Assembly: GCA_023395775.1 (NCBI GenBank) | Contig: JAEWYA010000065.1 | Location: forward strand, 1 to 20,831 | Length of the DNA: 20,831 nt | Source: Bacillota bacterium | GTDB taxonomy: Bacteria > Bacillota > Clostridia > Oscillospirales > Oscillospiraceae | Reading direction: 5' to 3' | Position numbers and translations under genes: made by a program | In this document: positions 1-7,632 of the stretch, one piece after another | Numbering within the stretch: position 1 is the first letter of the stretch | Layout of the letters: each line of letters opens with the position of its first letter | Notes under the pieces: model-generated | Told to the model about the DNA's origin: nothing | Databases searched by the model: none | The model's input: the letters and a program-made list of their open reading frames with translations, nothing else

Positions 1-860
1 TCCATGCTCAGCTCGGTGAACCCCAGGGCCAGCATGGCGTGGATGTCGTTGAGAAAGTCGGGATTTGCGTGGGTGAAGGTGCCGCGCATATAGTAGTTTT
101 GGTTGCCCCGGGCCTGCACCAGCTTCTGAAACTTGGGGACAATGCGATCCCAGCTGCCGTTACCGGCGTAATCCACCCGGCAGCGGTCGTGGATTTCCTT
201 GCGCCCATCCAGAGACAAAACCACGTTGCTCATCTCCCGGTTGGCAAACTCGATCACGTCGTCGTCGATGAGCATCCCGTTGGTGGTTAGGGTAAAGCGG
301 AAGTTCTTGCGGGCGTCCTTCTCAATGCTGCGGGCATAGGCCACCAGCTGCTTCACCACGTCCCAGTTCATCAAGGGCTCCCCGCCGAAAAAGTCCACCT
401 CCAGATTTGTGCGGGCGCCGGAGTGCTCCACCAGATAGTCCAGCGCCCGCTTGCCCACCTCAAAGCTCATCACAGCCCGGTCCCCGTGATACTTTCCCTG
501 ACTGGCAAAGCAATAGGCGCAGTTGAGGTTGCAGGTGTGGGCCACGTGCAGGCACAATGCCTTTACAACGCCGCCGCTGCGCTCTTTGAAGGTGTCGGCC
601 AGCGGTGCGAAGGTATCCGGGGTAAAGAGCTTCCCGGAGCGCTCCAGCTCCGCCACATCCGCCAGGCACCGGCGGAGTTCCGCCTCGTTGACGTCGGAGC
701 GGCCGCTGTATCTTTCCAGCAGAGCCGCCACGATTTCATCGGCGCTCTTTTCTTTGTACAGGGAGATGACGTCGTAGGCCACCTCGTCTACGGCGTGGAT
801 GGAGCCGGAGCAGGTGTCCAGCACGATGTTGCAGCCGTTGAGCTGATATTGATGTACCAT
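1..860 (-). CDS. scfB: SCIFF peptide radical SAM maturase (partial, C-terminus beyond window)
   Basis: This is the N-terminal 286 or so residues of a radical SAM enzyme that installs thioether cross-links in the neighbouring Cys-rich SCIFF peptide. After a variable N-terminal region (residues 1-100, the usual place of a peptide-recognition domain) comes the CX3CX2C cluster motif CNLNCAYC, which binds the [4Fe-4S]-SAM centre, then DFFGGEPLMNW and LTTNG, typical of the SPASM-type peptide-modifying branch. The SPASM cluster region lies off the left edge. The ATG at 858-860 is preceded by a good GGAGG. It lies 66 nt downstream of the scfA stop, with a terminator-like hairpin between. Family assignment rests on motif pattern plus the adjacent SCIFF gene; function is inferred from characterised clostridial homologues. 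Confidence 0.93.
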   Translation of the reverse strand, partial: MVHQYQLNGCNIVLDTCSGSIHAVDEVAYDVISLYKEKSADEIVAALLERYSGRSDVNEAELRRCLADVAELERSGKLFTPDTFAPLADTFKERSGGVVKALCLHVAHTCNLNCAYCFASQGKYHGDRAVMSFEVGKRALDYLVEHSGARTNLEVDFFGGEPLMNWDVVKQLVAYARSIEKDARKNFRFTLTTNGMLIDDDVIEFANREMSNVVLSLDGRKEIHDRCRVDYAGNGSWDRIVPKFQKLVQARGNQNYYMRGTFTHANPDFLNDIHAMLALGFTELSM

Positions 861-883
861 AATTCCTCCGTATTGTGAGCCAT

Positions 884-915
884 AAAAAATGCCGCCGGAA
901 CGGCGGCATTTTTTT
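884..915 (-). terminator. Terminator/attenuator between scfA and scfB
   Basis: An 8-bp GC-rich stem (TGCCGCCG with its complement, 890-897 and 901-908) with a 3-nt loop is flanked by A6 (884-889) and T7 (909-915), so it reads as an intrinsic terminator on either strand. On the minus strand it follows the scfA stop by about 11 nt and precedes the scfB ribosome binding site. It would let most transcripts stop after the peptide and a fraction read into the maturase. Confidence 0.8.
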
Positions 916-926
916 ATCAGCTTTTC

Positions 927-1073
927 TTACTTATCAGCGTTTTCGCACTTCTGATTGGCAATGCCGCAGCTGGTCTTGCAGGCCGACTGGCAGGAAGTCT
1001 GGCATTCGCCGCAGCCGCCGTGCTTGGCGCTTTCACAAAGATTGCGGGTTTCGAGCGTCTTGATTCTTTCCAT
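927..1073 (-). CDS. scfA: SCIFF peptide (six cysteines in forty-five residues), RiPP precursor
   Basis: A 48-residue ribosomal peptide with seven cysteines at 13, 21, 24, 28, 32, 36 and 43. The last six have the strict SCIFF spacing (C-x2-C-x3-C-x3-C-x3-C-x6-C), and the stretch CGECQTSCQSACKTSC is nearly invariant in the family. The N-terminal MERIKTLETRNLCE is the leader-like half. The start is the ATG at 1071-1073 with GGAGAT upstream; a longer reading frame extends upstream but includes the promoter and is rejected. SCIFF is almost universal in Clostridia and is always paired with a radical SAM maturase, here directly downstream. Its biological role is still poorly defined. Residue 37, after the CKTSC core, is Gly (see findings). 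Confidence 0.95.
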   Translation of the reverse strand: MERIKTLETRNLCESAKHGGCGECQTSCQSACKTSCGIANQKCENADK

Positions 1074-1148
1074 GATACAGATCTCCATTTCTGTCTGCGC
1101 ATCCGCCCACGGCGGCGCAGACCATCCTATCAATAATTGACGTAAAAA

Positions 1149-1177
1149 TATATAGCATATTTCACCCGAATTGTCAA
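1149..1177 (-). promoter_or_regulatory. sigma-A promoter of scfA
   Basis: On the minus strand TTGACA (1177-1172), a 17-nt spacer and TATATA (1154-1149) form a near-consensus vegetative promoter. Transcription would begin near 1142, giving a leader of about 70 nt before the scfA start codon. Its strength suggests abundant peptide transcript. Confidence 0.8.
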
Positions 1178-1291
1178 GAAAGTGCAGGAGAAAAGCGCCG
1201 GTCATGGACGTTTATCCAAAGGGCTCAGAATGATTTTGGCCTGAGTAAATTCCGCCGATTGAAAAACACTAACGACGAGGTGATGTTCCAG

Positions 1292-3094
1292 ATGAAAAAA
1301 GAGCGCAAGCAGCGGCTTGCCTTTGAACGGATAAAGCACAATCTTTCCCAGCTCGAACGCCAGGCGACCATCTCCCGCATCCGCAGTCTGTGGCATAGCG
1401 AGAGTTCCATCCGCAGCCAGCTCCGGCAGCTAAATAATCTTCCGCTGGCAGACTTTCCCGATGGACAACAGGTCTATGACCAGTATGCCGCGCTGCTGGA
1501 CGACGTATCCCGGCGGGTACTGGAGCAGTACAATCGCAAAACCGGGACGCATTACAGCTTTGACGCCGTCGTGGCCGGAAACCTGGAGGAGTATCTGCGT
1601 TCTGGAATTCTCTCGGTTTTGCGCTCAAACCACATTCCCAAAATCGTGCGGGAGGAATTTCGCCGCCTGCTGCCCCGGTATCCTCAGGACGAGTACCCGG
1701 GAGCACGGCGGCAAACCCGGATGTTTTATCTTCATCTGGGGGACACAAACACCGGTAAAACCTATCAGGCTTTGCTCCGGCTGCGTCAGAGCCGGTCGGG
1801 CATCTATCTGGCGCCGCTGCGGATTCTGGCGCTGGAAAATTATGAACGGCTGAATGCGAAGGGCGTTCCCTGCAGTCTGCTCACCGGGGAGGAGGAAGTT
1901 TGCGTGCCGGGTGCGCAGCACCTGTGCTGTACGGTTGAAAAGGCAAATCTGAGCAGAAAGTACGACGTGGCGGTGATCGACGAGGTGCAGCTGCTTGCCG
2001 ACTCCCAGCGGGGCGATGCGTGGACCCGAGCCATTCTGGGTCTTCCCTGCCCGGAAGTCCATCTGTGCGGCGCTCTGCTTGCAAAAGAGCATCTGATCAC
2101 CATGATCCATGACTGCGGCGACGAATATGAATTTAAGGCCTATACCCGTCTGGTGCCGCTGCAGATGGAATATGCTCCGGTGCGGCTGAGCAGTGTGGGG
2201 CGGGGCGATGCGCTGGTGGCCTTTTCCAAGGGCGCGGTACTGTCTTTGTCGAGGTATCTCTCTCAGCTGGGCATTCGCTCCAGCGTGATTTATGGGGACC
2301 TGCCGCCGGAAGTACGCCGGGGACAGTACGATGCCTTTATTCGGGGGAAAAACCCCGTTCTGGTAGCCACAGACGCCATCGGCATGGGGGTCAATCTCCC
2401 TATCCGCCGCCTGATCTTCACAGAGCTTGAGAAATTCGACGGGGAATCCCGCCGACCCCTCACCTCTCAGGAGATCAAGCAGATTGCCGGCCGGGCGGGA
2501 CGCATCGGCATCTACGAGGTGGGCTACGTGGCTTGTCTGGACGAGCGTATTCCGTTGGTGGAAGAAAAGCTCAGCGCCGAGGATGAGCCCATCGAACAGG
2601 CCGTGGTGGGGCCCAGCGAGGCTATCTTGCAGATCGGCCTGCTGCCCTTGCGGGAAAAGCTTGCGCTGTGGAGCGCAGAGCCGGAATCTCTGACCTATTA
2701 CCGCAAAAAGGACATGAGCATTGAACTTTTTTTGCTGGATCTGCTGGAACCCTACCACCTCCCGGAGCAGATCCAGTGGCGTCTGATGCGCGTGCCCTTC
2801 TCCCCGGGGAATCCCGTGCTGCTCTCCCAATTTTCGGACTATGCCCACGCCTGCTTTGCCACGGGTGCGCAGCGGCTTGATAAGCCCGTCCCAGAGGGGC
2901 GCGCCTGCCAGCAGCTGGAAACCTATTACCAGCAGGTAAACCTATACTACTCTTTTTCCAAAGCGCTGGATCTGCCGATTGACGAGCAATGGGTGCTCGA
3001 CACCCGGGAGCGGGTATCCGCCCGCATACGTTCGGAGCTGGAAAAGCTCCGCTGGCCCGGCTCGCCGGATGCGCTCCGCAGGAGAAAGCGGTAA
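1292..3094 (+). CDS. SUV3-type ATP-dependent RNA helicase
   Basis: A 600-residue superfamily 2 helicase of the SUV3 branch, best known from the mitochondrial degradosome, which unwinds RNA and RNA/DNA duplexes with ATP. Visible motifs in order: about 145 residues of charged, probably helical N-terminus; Walker A GDTNTGKT (near residue 150); APLRILALE (Ia); VIDEVQLLAD (DEXQ-type Walker B, not DEAD); CGALLA; VIYGDLPPEVRRGQY; VLVATDAIGMGVNLPIRRLIF; and QIAGRAGR (motif VI). DEVQ with IGMG-NL-IRR is characteristic of SUV3. I chose the ATG at 1292 because GAGG lies 11 nt upstream; a TTG at 1259 gives 11 more residues but has no ribosome binding site. It stands alone, divergent from scfA. The function is by family; no exonuclease partner is visible. 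Confidence 0.85.
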   Translation: MKKERKQRLAFERIKHNLSQLERQATISRIRSLWHSESSIRSQLRQLNNLPLADFPDGQQVYDQYAALLDDVSRRVLEQYNRKTGTHYSFDAVVAGNLEEYLRSGILSVLRSNHIPKIVREEFRRLLPRYPQDEYPGARRQTRMFYLHLGDTNTGKTYQALLRLRQSRSGIYLAPLRILALENYERLNAKGVPCSLLTGEEEVCVPGAQHLCCTVEKANLSRKYDVAVIDEVQLLADSQRGDAWTRAILGLPCPEVHLCGALLAKEHLITMIHDCGDEYEFKAYTRLVPLQMEYAPVRLSSVGRGDALVAFSKGAVLSLSRYLSQLGIRSSVIYGDLPPEVRRGQYDAFIRGKNPVLVATDAIGMGVNLPIRRLIFTELEKFDGESRRPLTSQEIKQIAGRAGRIGIYEVGYVACLDERIPLVEEKLSAEDEPIEQAVVGPSEAILQIGLLPLREKLALWSAEPESLTYYRKKDMSIELFLLDLLEPYHLPEQIQWRLMRVPFSPGNPVLLSQFSDYAHACFATGAQRLDKPVPEGRACQQLETYYQQVNLYYSFSKALDLPIDEQWVLDTRERVSARIRSELEKLRWPGSPDALRRRKR

Positions 3095-3203
3095 AGTGCC
3101 GGGCGGGCTGCCCCAAAAGGCGCCCTCCTCCACATCCGACACCACATCCAGCGCGCTTCCCTGAATAATGTGGCTGTGGTGCGGCTGAGAAATATACGAG
3201 GCC

Positions 3204-4103
3204 TTATAAATTTTCCTGAAGGATATAGATTCCTGCGGTTTTATCCGACTCAGAGCTCACGTCGTGGATGACAGAAAGGTAAAAATTCTTGTATGAAAAC
3301 CGTGCGTCGCCATTGCTGTCGCTGATGGGATCGCCGAAGACTTCCTTAAAAGAATCCAGGCTGTCACCCATGTGAACTCCATTCAAGTCAATCGCATCCG
3401 TCATGATAAACACCTGGGCCACCTTGGTATGCGTCGCATCGTCAAACCATACGCGTATTCCGGCTTTTTCAAAGCCCAGGCCGCCTTCATCCACATCAGC
3501 CGGGGTTTCATCCCCCATCGCCGTGATCAATTCATCCCGCGTCATGCCCAACAGGCCGCTCAGCTTCTCAAAGCTGAGGGGATCCGCATCCTTCTCCCCA
3601 CCCGCTGGGGCGTCCGCTTCAACAGGCTCAGAAATGCCGCTGATTTTCAGGGCGCCATCGACCTCTTCAAAGGTAAGGTCCTGACGATAGCTTCCTGCGC
3701 TCCCGGAGGAGGAGGCATACTCCAAGGTCACCCGCGCGCCGGTGTCCGTTTCCTGCGTGGAATACCGCTCTACCCAAGGGCTGGAGGTTCCCGTCACCCA
3801 ATTCAATCCGGAAAACTGATCGTGAACGCTCTTCTGAAGCGCAGATGTCATCAGATCATACTGGGCTTTTCCATCCCGGTTTTTTACGGCTTCGGCCCAC
3901 TTGTTCGCAATCTCAATCGCGCTGCTTTGGCTGGCAGGTTCGGATACGGCGGACTGCGCGGACCCATCGGCGGAACCATTGGGCGGTTTCGTTCCGCAGG
4001 CGCTCAATGTAATCATGGTTCCAACCGCCAAGGCTAACGGCAATGCCCGCTCCCAGTGACGACGCCCTTTCCAGTCTTTGAAAGGTTCAAATTTTAATGC
4101 CAT
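3204..4103 (-). CDS. Putative lipoprotein with NTF2-like region
   Basis: A 299-residue exported lipoprotein. A basic N-terminus, a hydrophobic stretch (residues 20-33) and the lipobox LSAC with Cys36 indicate signal peptidase II processing and membrane anchoring. A Ser/Ala-rich linker follows. Residues 55-155 (starting IEIANKWAEAVKNRDGKA) look like the NTF2/DUF4878-like domain common in Gram-positive lipoproteins. The C-terminal third contains two similar motifs, LLGMTRDELITAMGDETP and VHMGDSLDSFKEVFGDP, as in small DUF4309/SmpA-like repeat domains. The ATG at 4103 is chosen over 4145 because AGAGG precedes it and it starts a plausible signal peptide. I do not recognise a specific function; a cell-envelope role is inference. 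Confidence 0.75.
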   Translation of the reverse strand: MALKFEPFKDWKGRRHWERALPLALAVGTMITLSACGTKPPNGSADGSAQSAVSEPASQSSAIEIANKWAEAVKNRDGKAQYDLMTSALQKSVHDQFSGLNWVTGTSSPWVERYSTQETDTGARVTLEYASSSGSAGSYRQDLTFEEVDGALKISGISEPVEADAPAGGEKDADPLSFEKLSGLLGMTRDELITAMGDETPADVDEGGLGFEKAGIRVWFDDATHTKVAQVFIMTDAIDLNGVHMGDSLDSFKEVFGDPISDSNGDARFSYKNFYLSVIHDVSSESDKTAGIYILQENL

Positions 4104-4215
4104 GAAAAATACCTCTTTCAAAATAGTACCGATTGCTTCACGCATTCGGCCTGCTTTTATAGATTGACGTAAATTTGATAGAATATGTTTCCTCCACTTA
4201 TTGGATGCAAATTAA

Positions 4216-4250
4216 GGCGCGGGAGCCTCAGAGCCCCCGCGCTTTATTTG
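4216..4250 (-). terminator. Probable terminator of the SleC-like gene
   Basis: A 7-bp GCGCGGG/CCCGCGC stem (4217-4223 with 4236-4242) with a 12-nt loop that may close further. On the minus strand it is followed by CTTAATTTG, a modest T-rich tail. It sits about 60 nt past the stop of the cortex-lytic gene and upstream of the lipoprotein. Confidence 0.5.
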
Positions 4251-4303
4251 CTGAAAAATCCGCATGACATCCGGCGCGCCGATCATGACGATGCGCATCC
4301 GCC

Positions 4304-5548
4304 TCATGACAGCTTGCTGACGGCGACAAAAACATCCGAGATGCGGTACCAGGTCGGGAAGTTGACCCGTCCCGTGACCGGAAGGTCAAAGGTCTGCTGA
4401 AATACGCTGACAGCCTTCGCCGTACTCTCTCCATATACGCCGTCCTCAGCTACCTTTGGAATCAGCGGATAGTTTTTGGAGATGGTGTTCAGCTGGTGCT
4501 GGATGGTCTGCACGGCGCTGCCGGTGGAGCCGACCTCCAGTGCGACGCCGGGGAACGACAGCGGAATCCCCTCCACTTTCCTTGCCTCTTTGAGTATGAT
4601 CTCATAGCCGTAGAAGCTTTTCAGAATTTGAAGCGCGGGATATCCCTGATCGGCCAAGTCCTTCGACCCCCATTGACTGAGCCAGCCGTCCCGTTTTACC
4701 CGTACCCCGTCGCAGTACTGGGTGAAAAGGGGCTGGACGATGTCCTCCTTGGTGATGTAGGTGGTGAACACTTCATCCACCACATCCGATATCTCCTTAA
4801 AAATCGTACGTCCGTATGTAAACGACTGATCGTAGGCAGTGGAGTTCGTCACGGTAAAATCGTACCCCTTGCCCCGGTACCACTCGGTATAGACCCGGTT
4901 GAGTGTGAAAGAGATAATCGCCAGAATATTGGCCTTCAGGGACTCCTTCGGCCACGTGGTGTAGATTTCGCTGCTGGCGACATTCTTGACGTAATCCGTG
5001 AAGCCCACGGTGACGTTGGCGGCTGAAGCGTCGTCCGGACGGCCCAGATGGACCACAACCAGCCCGGGCACCACCGGCTCCGGCAGAACTACCAGATTAC
5101 TCGGAAAAGGCAGTTCCTTGATTGCGTCTTCCGGAATTTTGGGTGGAAAAATCCCCCACAGCGTGGGATAGGGAATCACTATTTCAGGGATCTGGGGCTT
5201 CAGGGACACATTCTGCACCGCGGTGCTCTGGGGATACATCTGAACGTTTTCAATGACTGCCTCCTGATAATCCGGGAACGTAATCGTCAGATTGTACTGG
5301 TTAAACGGGCGCGGCAGGCCGCTTTGCATGGAGTATTCCAAGGGAGGAGTTGCAAACGTCAGCTCCGGGGCTTTTCCCAGCGCATTTGTCCGGATTTCCT
5401 CCAGAACTTTCCCGGAATCCGGGTCGATCACCCGCACCGTCGCACCCTCGGCCGGCCTGCCGATATCGTTCAGAAACGTGTTGACCTGCAGTTGGCCGAT
5501 GCCTCCCTGCGTATTTTCCACCGGCGCGGTATTGATTTGACCATTCAT
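4304..5548 (-). CDS. SleC-like spore cortex-lytic protein (SpoIID domain + peptidoglycan-binding domain)
   Basis: A 414-residue protein with the SleC architecture. Residues 18-120 form a carboxypeptidase-regulatory-like beta domain (GRPAEGATVRVIDPDSGKVL). Residues 165-330 form a SpoIID/SleC-type lytic transglycosylase domain with VKNVASSEIYTTWP, where Glu194 matches the catalytic Glu of SpoIID. Residues 335-405 form a PG_binding_1 domain (LEVGSTGSAVQTIQHQLN ... DGVYGESTAKAV). SleC is stored in the spore as a pro-enzyme and degrades cortex peptidoglycan during germination; paralogues of this family in Clostridia are often not characterised. There is no obvious signal peptide, as in SleC. The ATG at 5548 has GGGAGGAG upstream. 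The adjacent lipoprotein points the same way but has its own leader. Confidence 0.8.
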   Translation of the reverse strand: MNGQINTAPVENTQGGIGQLQVNTFLNDIGRPAEGATVRVIDPDSGKVLEEIRTNALGKAPELTFATPPLEYSMQSGLPRPFNQYNLTITFPDYQEAVIENVQMYPQSTAVQNVSLKPQIPEIVIPYPTLWGIFPPKIPEDAIKELPFPSNLVVLPEPVVPGLVVVHLGRPDDASAANVTVGFTDYVKNVASSEIYTTWPKESLKANILAIISFTLNRVYTEWYRGKGYDFTVTNSTAYDQSFTYGRTIFKEISDVVDEVFTTYITKEDIVQPLFTQYCDGVRVKRDGWLSQWGSKDLADQGYPALQILKSFYGYEIILKEARKVEGIPLSFPGVALEVGSTGSAVQTIQHQLNTISKNYPLIPKVAEDGVYGESTAKAVSVFQQTFDLPVTGRVNFPTWYRISDVFVAVSKLS

Positions 5549-5712
5549 AATAGAAGCTCTCCTCCCTAAAATGCTCTTCTTGATGAGCAGGAATGACTCA
5601 ACAGATTCGGCTTGCCCCAGCTCACCGATACTTGGGCATTCACATATATGCCTTTTTCAAAGGGTTTATCACACGCGCCGTCGGGGCCTTTATTGGGACG
5701 GCTGCAAATCAA

Positions 5713-5740
5713 ACGGAGCCGGGCTTCTGCCCGGCTCCGT
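5713..5740 (-). terminator. Terminator of the pxp operon
   Basis: A perfect 12-bp stem (ACGGAGCCGGGC at 5713-5724 with 5729-5740) and a 4-nt loop. On the minus strand the stem ends in T and is followed by TTGATTTG. It lies about 50 nt past the ycsI stop, where the five-gene operon should end. Confidence 0.7.
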
Positions 5741-5789
5741 TATCTGTCGCATTCGGAGGCACGATGATCTTTTTGGCGGCGTTCCCCCG

Positions 5790-6611
5790 TCACTTTTGCT
5801 TCTGCGTCTCCAGATAATCGTTCAGTTCCGAATTCTTCACGTCGGTAATGAACATGTGGCCCGGAGCGTGGGTGATGACGATGGGAGGCTTCGCGTTTTC
5901 CACCGCCGCCTGAGGCGTCACACCGCAGGGCCAGAACACCGGTATCTCGCCGGGCCGGATCTCCACGGGGTCTCCGTAGTCCGGCTTCATCACATCCCGG
6001 ATACCGATTTCTGCCGGGTCACCCATGTGGACGGGCGCACCGTGAACATTGGGCATTTTCTCGGTGATGGCTTTGGCGATCTCGGCGTGCTCCGGCGTCA
6101 TGGGACGCATGGAGCAGACCATGGGGCCGTAAAACGGCCCGGCCTGTGCCGTTGCGATGTTGGTTTTATACATAGGGACGTTGCAGCCCTGGGTGATGTG
6201 CCGCACCTCGATTCCGGCGGAGAGCAGCGCCTCCTCAAAGGAGAAGGAGCAGCCGATCAAAAAGCCCACATATCCCTCTTTCCAATAGGCGGAGACATCG
6301 GTCAGTTCATCGGTGAACACGCCGCCGCGATAGATGCGGTAGCGGGGAATGTCGGTGGTAATGTCGCCGCCCTCACCCATGGCGTGGGTCTTGGGCGTAC
6401 CCTCGATCACCTCCAGAACCGGGCAGGGAAACGGGTTGCGCCGCGCGTACTCCCTGAAATCCGACGCGTAATCCGGCGGAAGAATCACAAGGTTGGCCTG
6501 CGCGTAGCCCCGGCACATGCCGGCGGTGGGGAAGTCAATCTCCCCCGCGCGGATCTTCATCCGCACTTCGGCGGGAGAGAGGTCGATATAAGGGGTAATG
6601 TCGAATGACAC
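5790..6611 (-). CDS. ycsI: YcsI-type putative hydro-lyase / D-glutamate cyclase family (DUF1445)
   Basis: A 273-residue protein of the DUF1445 family, with characteristic RAGEIDFPTAGMCRGYAQAN near the N-terminus, a central VGFLIGCSFSFEEALL and VPMYKTN, and a C-terminal FWPCGVTPQ ... THAPGHMFITD. Annotated members are called putative hydro-lyases; the mammalian mitochondrial D-glutamate cyclase, which makes 5-oxo-D-proline, carries a related domain. That makes a role in handling D-glutamate or 5-oxo-D-proline attractive in this operon, but it is inference. The start is GTG at 6611 with AAGGAGG upstream; no ATG is close. Last gene of the pxp operon, 76 nt after pxpC. In Bacillus subtilis ycsI sits between ycsG and kipI, so the order here is rearranged. 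Confidence 0.88.
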   Translation of the reverse strand: MSFDITPYIDLSPAEVRMKIRAGEIDFPTAGMCRGYAQANLVILPPDYASDFREYARRNPFPCPVLEVIEGTPKTHAMGEGGDITTDIPRYRIYRGGVFTDELTDVSAYWKEGYVGFLIGCSFSFEEALLSAGIEVRHITQGCNVPMYKTNIATAQAGPFYGPMVCSMRPMTPEHAEIAKAITEKMPNVHGAPVHMGDPAEIGIRDVMKPDYGDPVEIRPGEIPVFWPCGVTPQAAVENAKPPIVITHAPGHMFITDVKNSELNDYLETQKQK

Positions 6612-6634
6612 GGGTCTTCCTCCTTTTCCATGGC

Positions 6635-6659
6635 AGCACCGCCTTGCGAACGCGGTGCT
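6635..6659 (-). repeat. Intercistronic hairpin between pxpC and ycsI
   Basis: Inverted repeat AGCACCGC (6635-6642) / GCGGTGCT (6652-6659) with a 9-nt loop. There is no T-run behind it on the minus strand, so it is more likely an mRNA-stabilising or processing hairpin than a terminator. Confidence 0.5.
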
Positions 6660-6687
6660 ACGCAGTCCGATTTTTTATTTTACGGGA

Positions 6688-7632
6688 TCAGCCGTCCAGC
6701 ACGTGCCGTAGCAGCCGCAGCGACGCCCGTTGGGCAAGCAAAGCCTCCTGCGCGGCGGACAGAGATATCTTTTCAAAGCGGACCTTATCTCCGCTCTTTA
6801 ACTGGCCCAGAACGCGGAAGTCAGCGGAGATCACGTTGGCGATCTTCGTGTAGCCGCCGGTGGTCTGCCGGTCGGCGAGCATAACGATGGGCTGTCCTGA
6901 GGAGGGCACCTGAATTGCTCCGAAGGCGATGCCGTCGGAGATGATGTCGCCGGAGGTCTCATGGGCAATCTCCGGACCTTCCATCCGGCAGCCCATCCGG
7001 TCGAACTCGGCGGTAACGGCGTAGACTCCGGTGAGAAACGTCTCGATTCCCGCGGCGGTAAATGCGTCGTCTTGGGGACCAAGCACCACCCGCAGCGTAT
7101 ACTCCGCCCGCGCGCGGAATTCCGGCGCGATGGAGCGGCCTTCCAGCGCCTTTGGCTCCGCTCCCGGCGCGCGAAGGTTCAGAACATCCTCTTTTTCCAG
7201 CTTCCGGCCCTTAAAGCCTCCGATCTTTGCCTTCATATAGGTGGAGCGGCTCCCCATGACCTCCGGAATGTCCAGTCCGCCCGCCACGGCGATAAACGCC
7301 CGGCAGCCGCACCTGGGGCCGGTGAAGCGCAGCACCTGCCCGGCACTCACCCGGACGGCGCGGTAGTTGTCCACGGGGGCGCCATCCAGCGTGGGGCCCA
7401 GATCCGCGCCGGCGATGGCAATGACGGCAGGCTCGTCGAACCGGAGCTGGGGGCCCATCACCGTGCACTCCAGAACGGCCTCGCCCTCTTCATTGCCGGC
7501 AAGAATATTGGCCACGGCGGCGGAGCGGGGGTCCACCGTGCCGGAAACCGGCACGCCGAACTGCTGATAGCCCGTCCGGCCCTGGTCCTGGATGGTTGTC
7601 AGCATCCCGGGATGCAAAACCGTGATACTCAT
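6688..7632 (-). CDS. pxpC: 5-oxoprolinase subunit PxpC (KipA family)
   Basis: A 314-residue subunit of the PxpABC 5-oxoprolinase, which hydrolyses 5-oxo-L-proline to L-glutamate with ATP. Hallmarks are the N-terminal VLHPGMLTTIQDQGRTGYQ, GVPVSGTVDP and AVLECTVMGPQ, and the C-terminal SSGQPIVMLADRQTTGGYTKIA, shared with the carboxyltransferase-like/allophanate hydrolase subunit 2 family. Length is typical. The start ATG (7630-7632) overlaps the pxpB stop as ATGA, with GGAGG just upstream, so PxpB and PxpC are translationally coupled as expected for a complex. The Bacillus homologue KipA was first studied as an anti-KipI factor in sporulation signalling. Confidence 0.95.
   Translation of the reverse strand: MSITVLHPGMLTTIQDQGRTGYQQFGVPVSGTVDPRSAAVANILAGNEEGEAVLECTVMGPQLRFDEPAVIAIAGADLGPTLDGAPVDNYRAVRVSAGQVLRFTGPRCGCRAFIAVAGGLDIPEVMGSRSTYMKAKIGGFKGRKLEKEDVLNLRAPGAEPKALEGRSIAPEFRARAEYTLRVVLGPQDDAFTAAGIETFLTGVYAVTAEFDRMGCRMEGPEIAHETSGDIISDGIAFGAIQVPSSGQPIVMLADRQTTGGYTKIANVISADFRVLGQLKSGDKVRFEKISLSAAQEALLAQRASLRLLRHVLDG

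Noticed and set aside
1625..2848. 407-residue minus-strand open frame inside the helicase gene
   Set aside because: Antisense shadow; the plus-strand frame has complete helicase motifs.
3095..3203. Possible small minus-strand coding remnant reading into the end of the helicase gene
   Set aside because: No start signal or recognisable family, and most of the frame is antisense to helicase codons; treated as intergenic.
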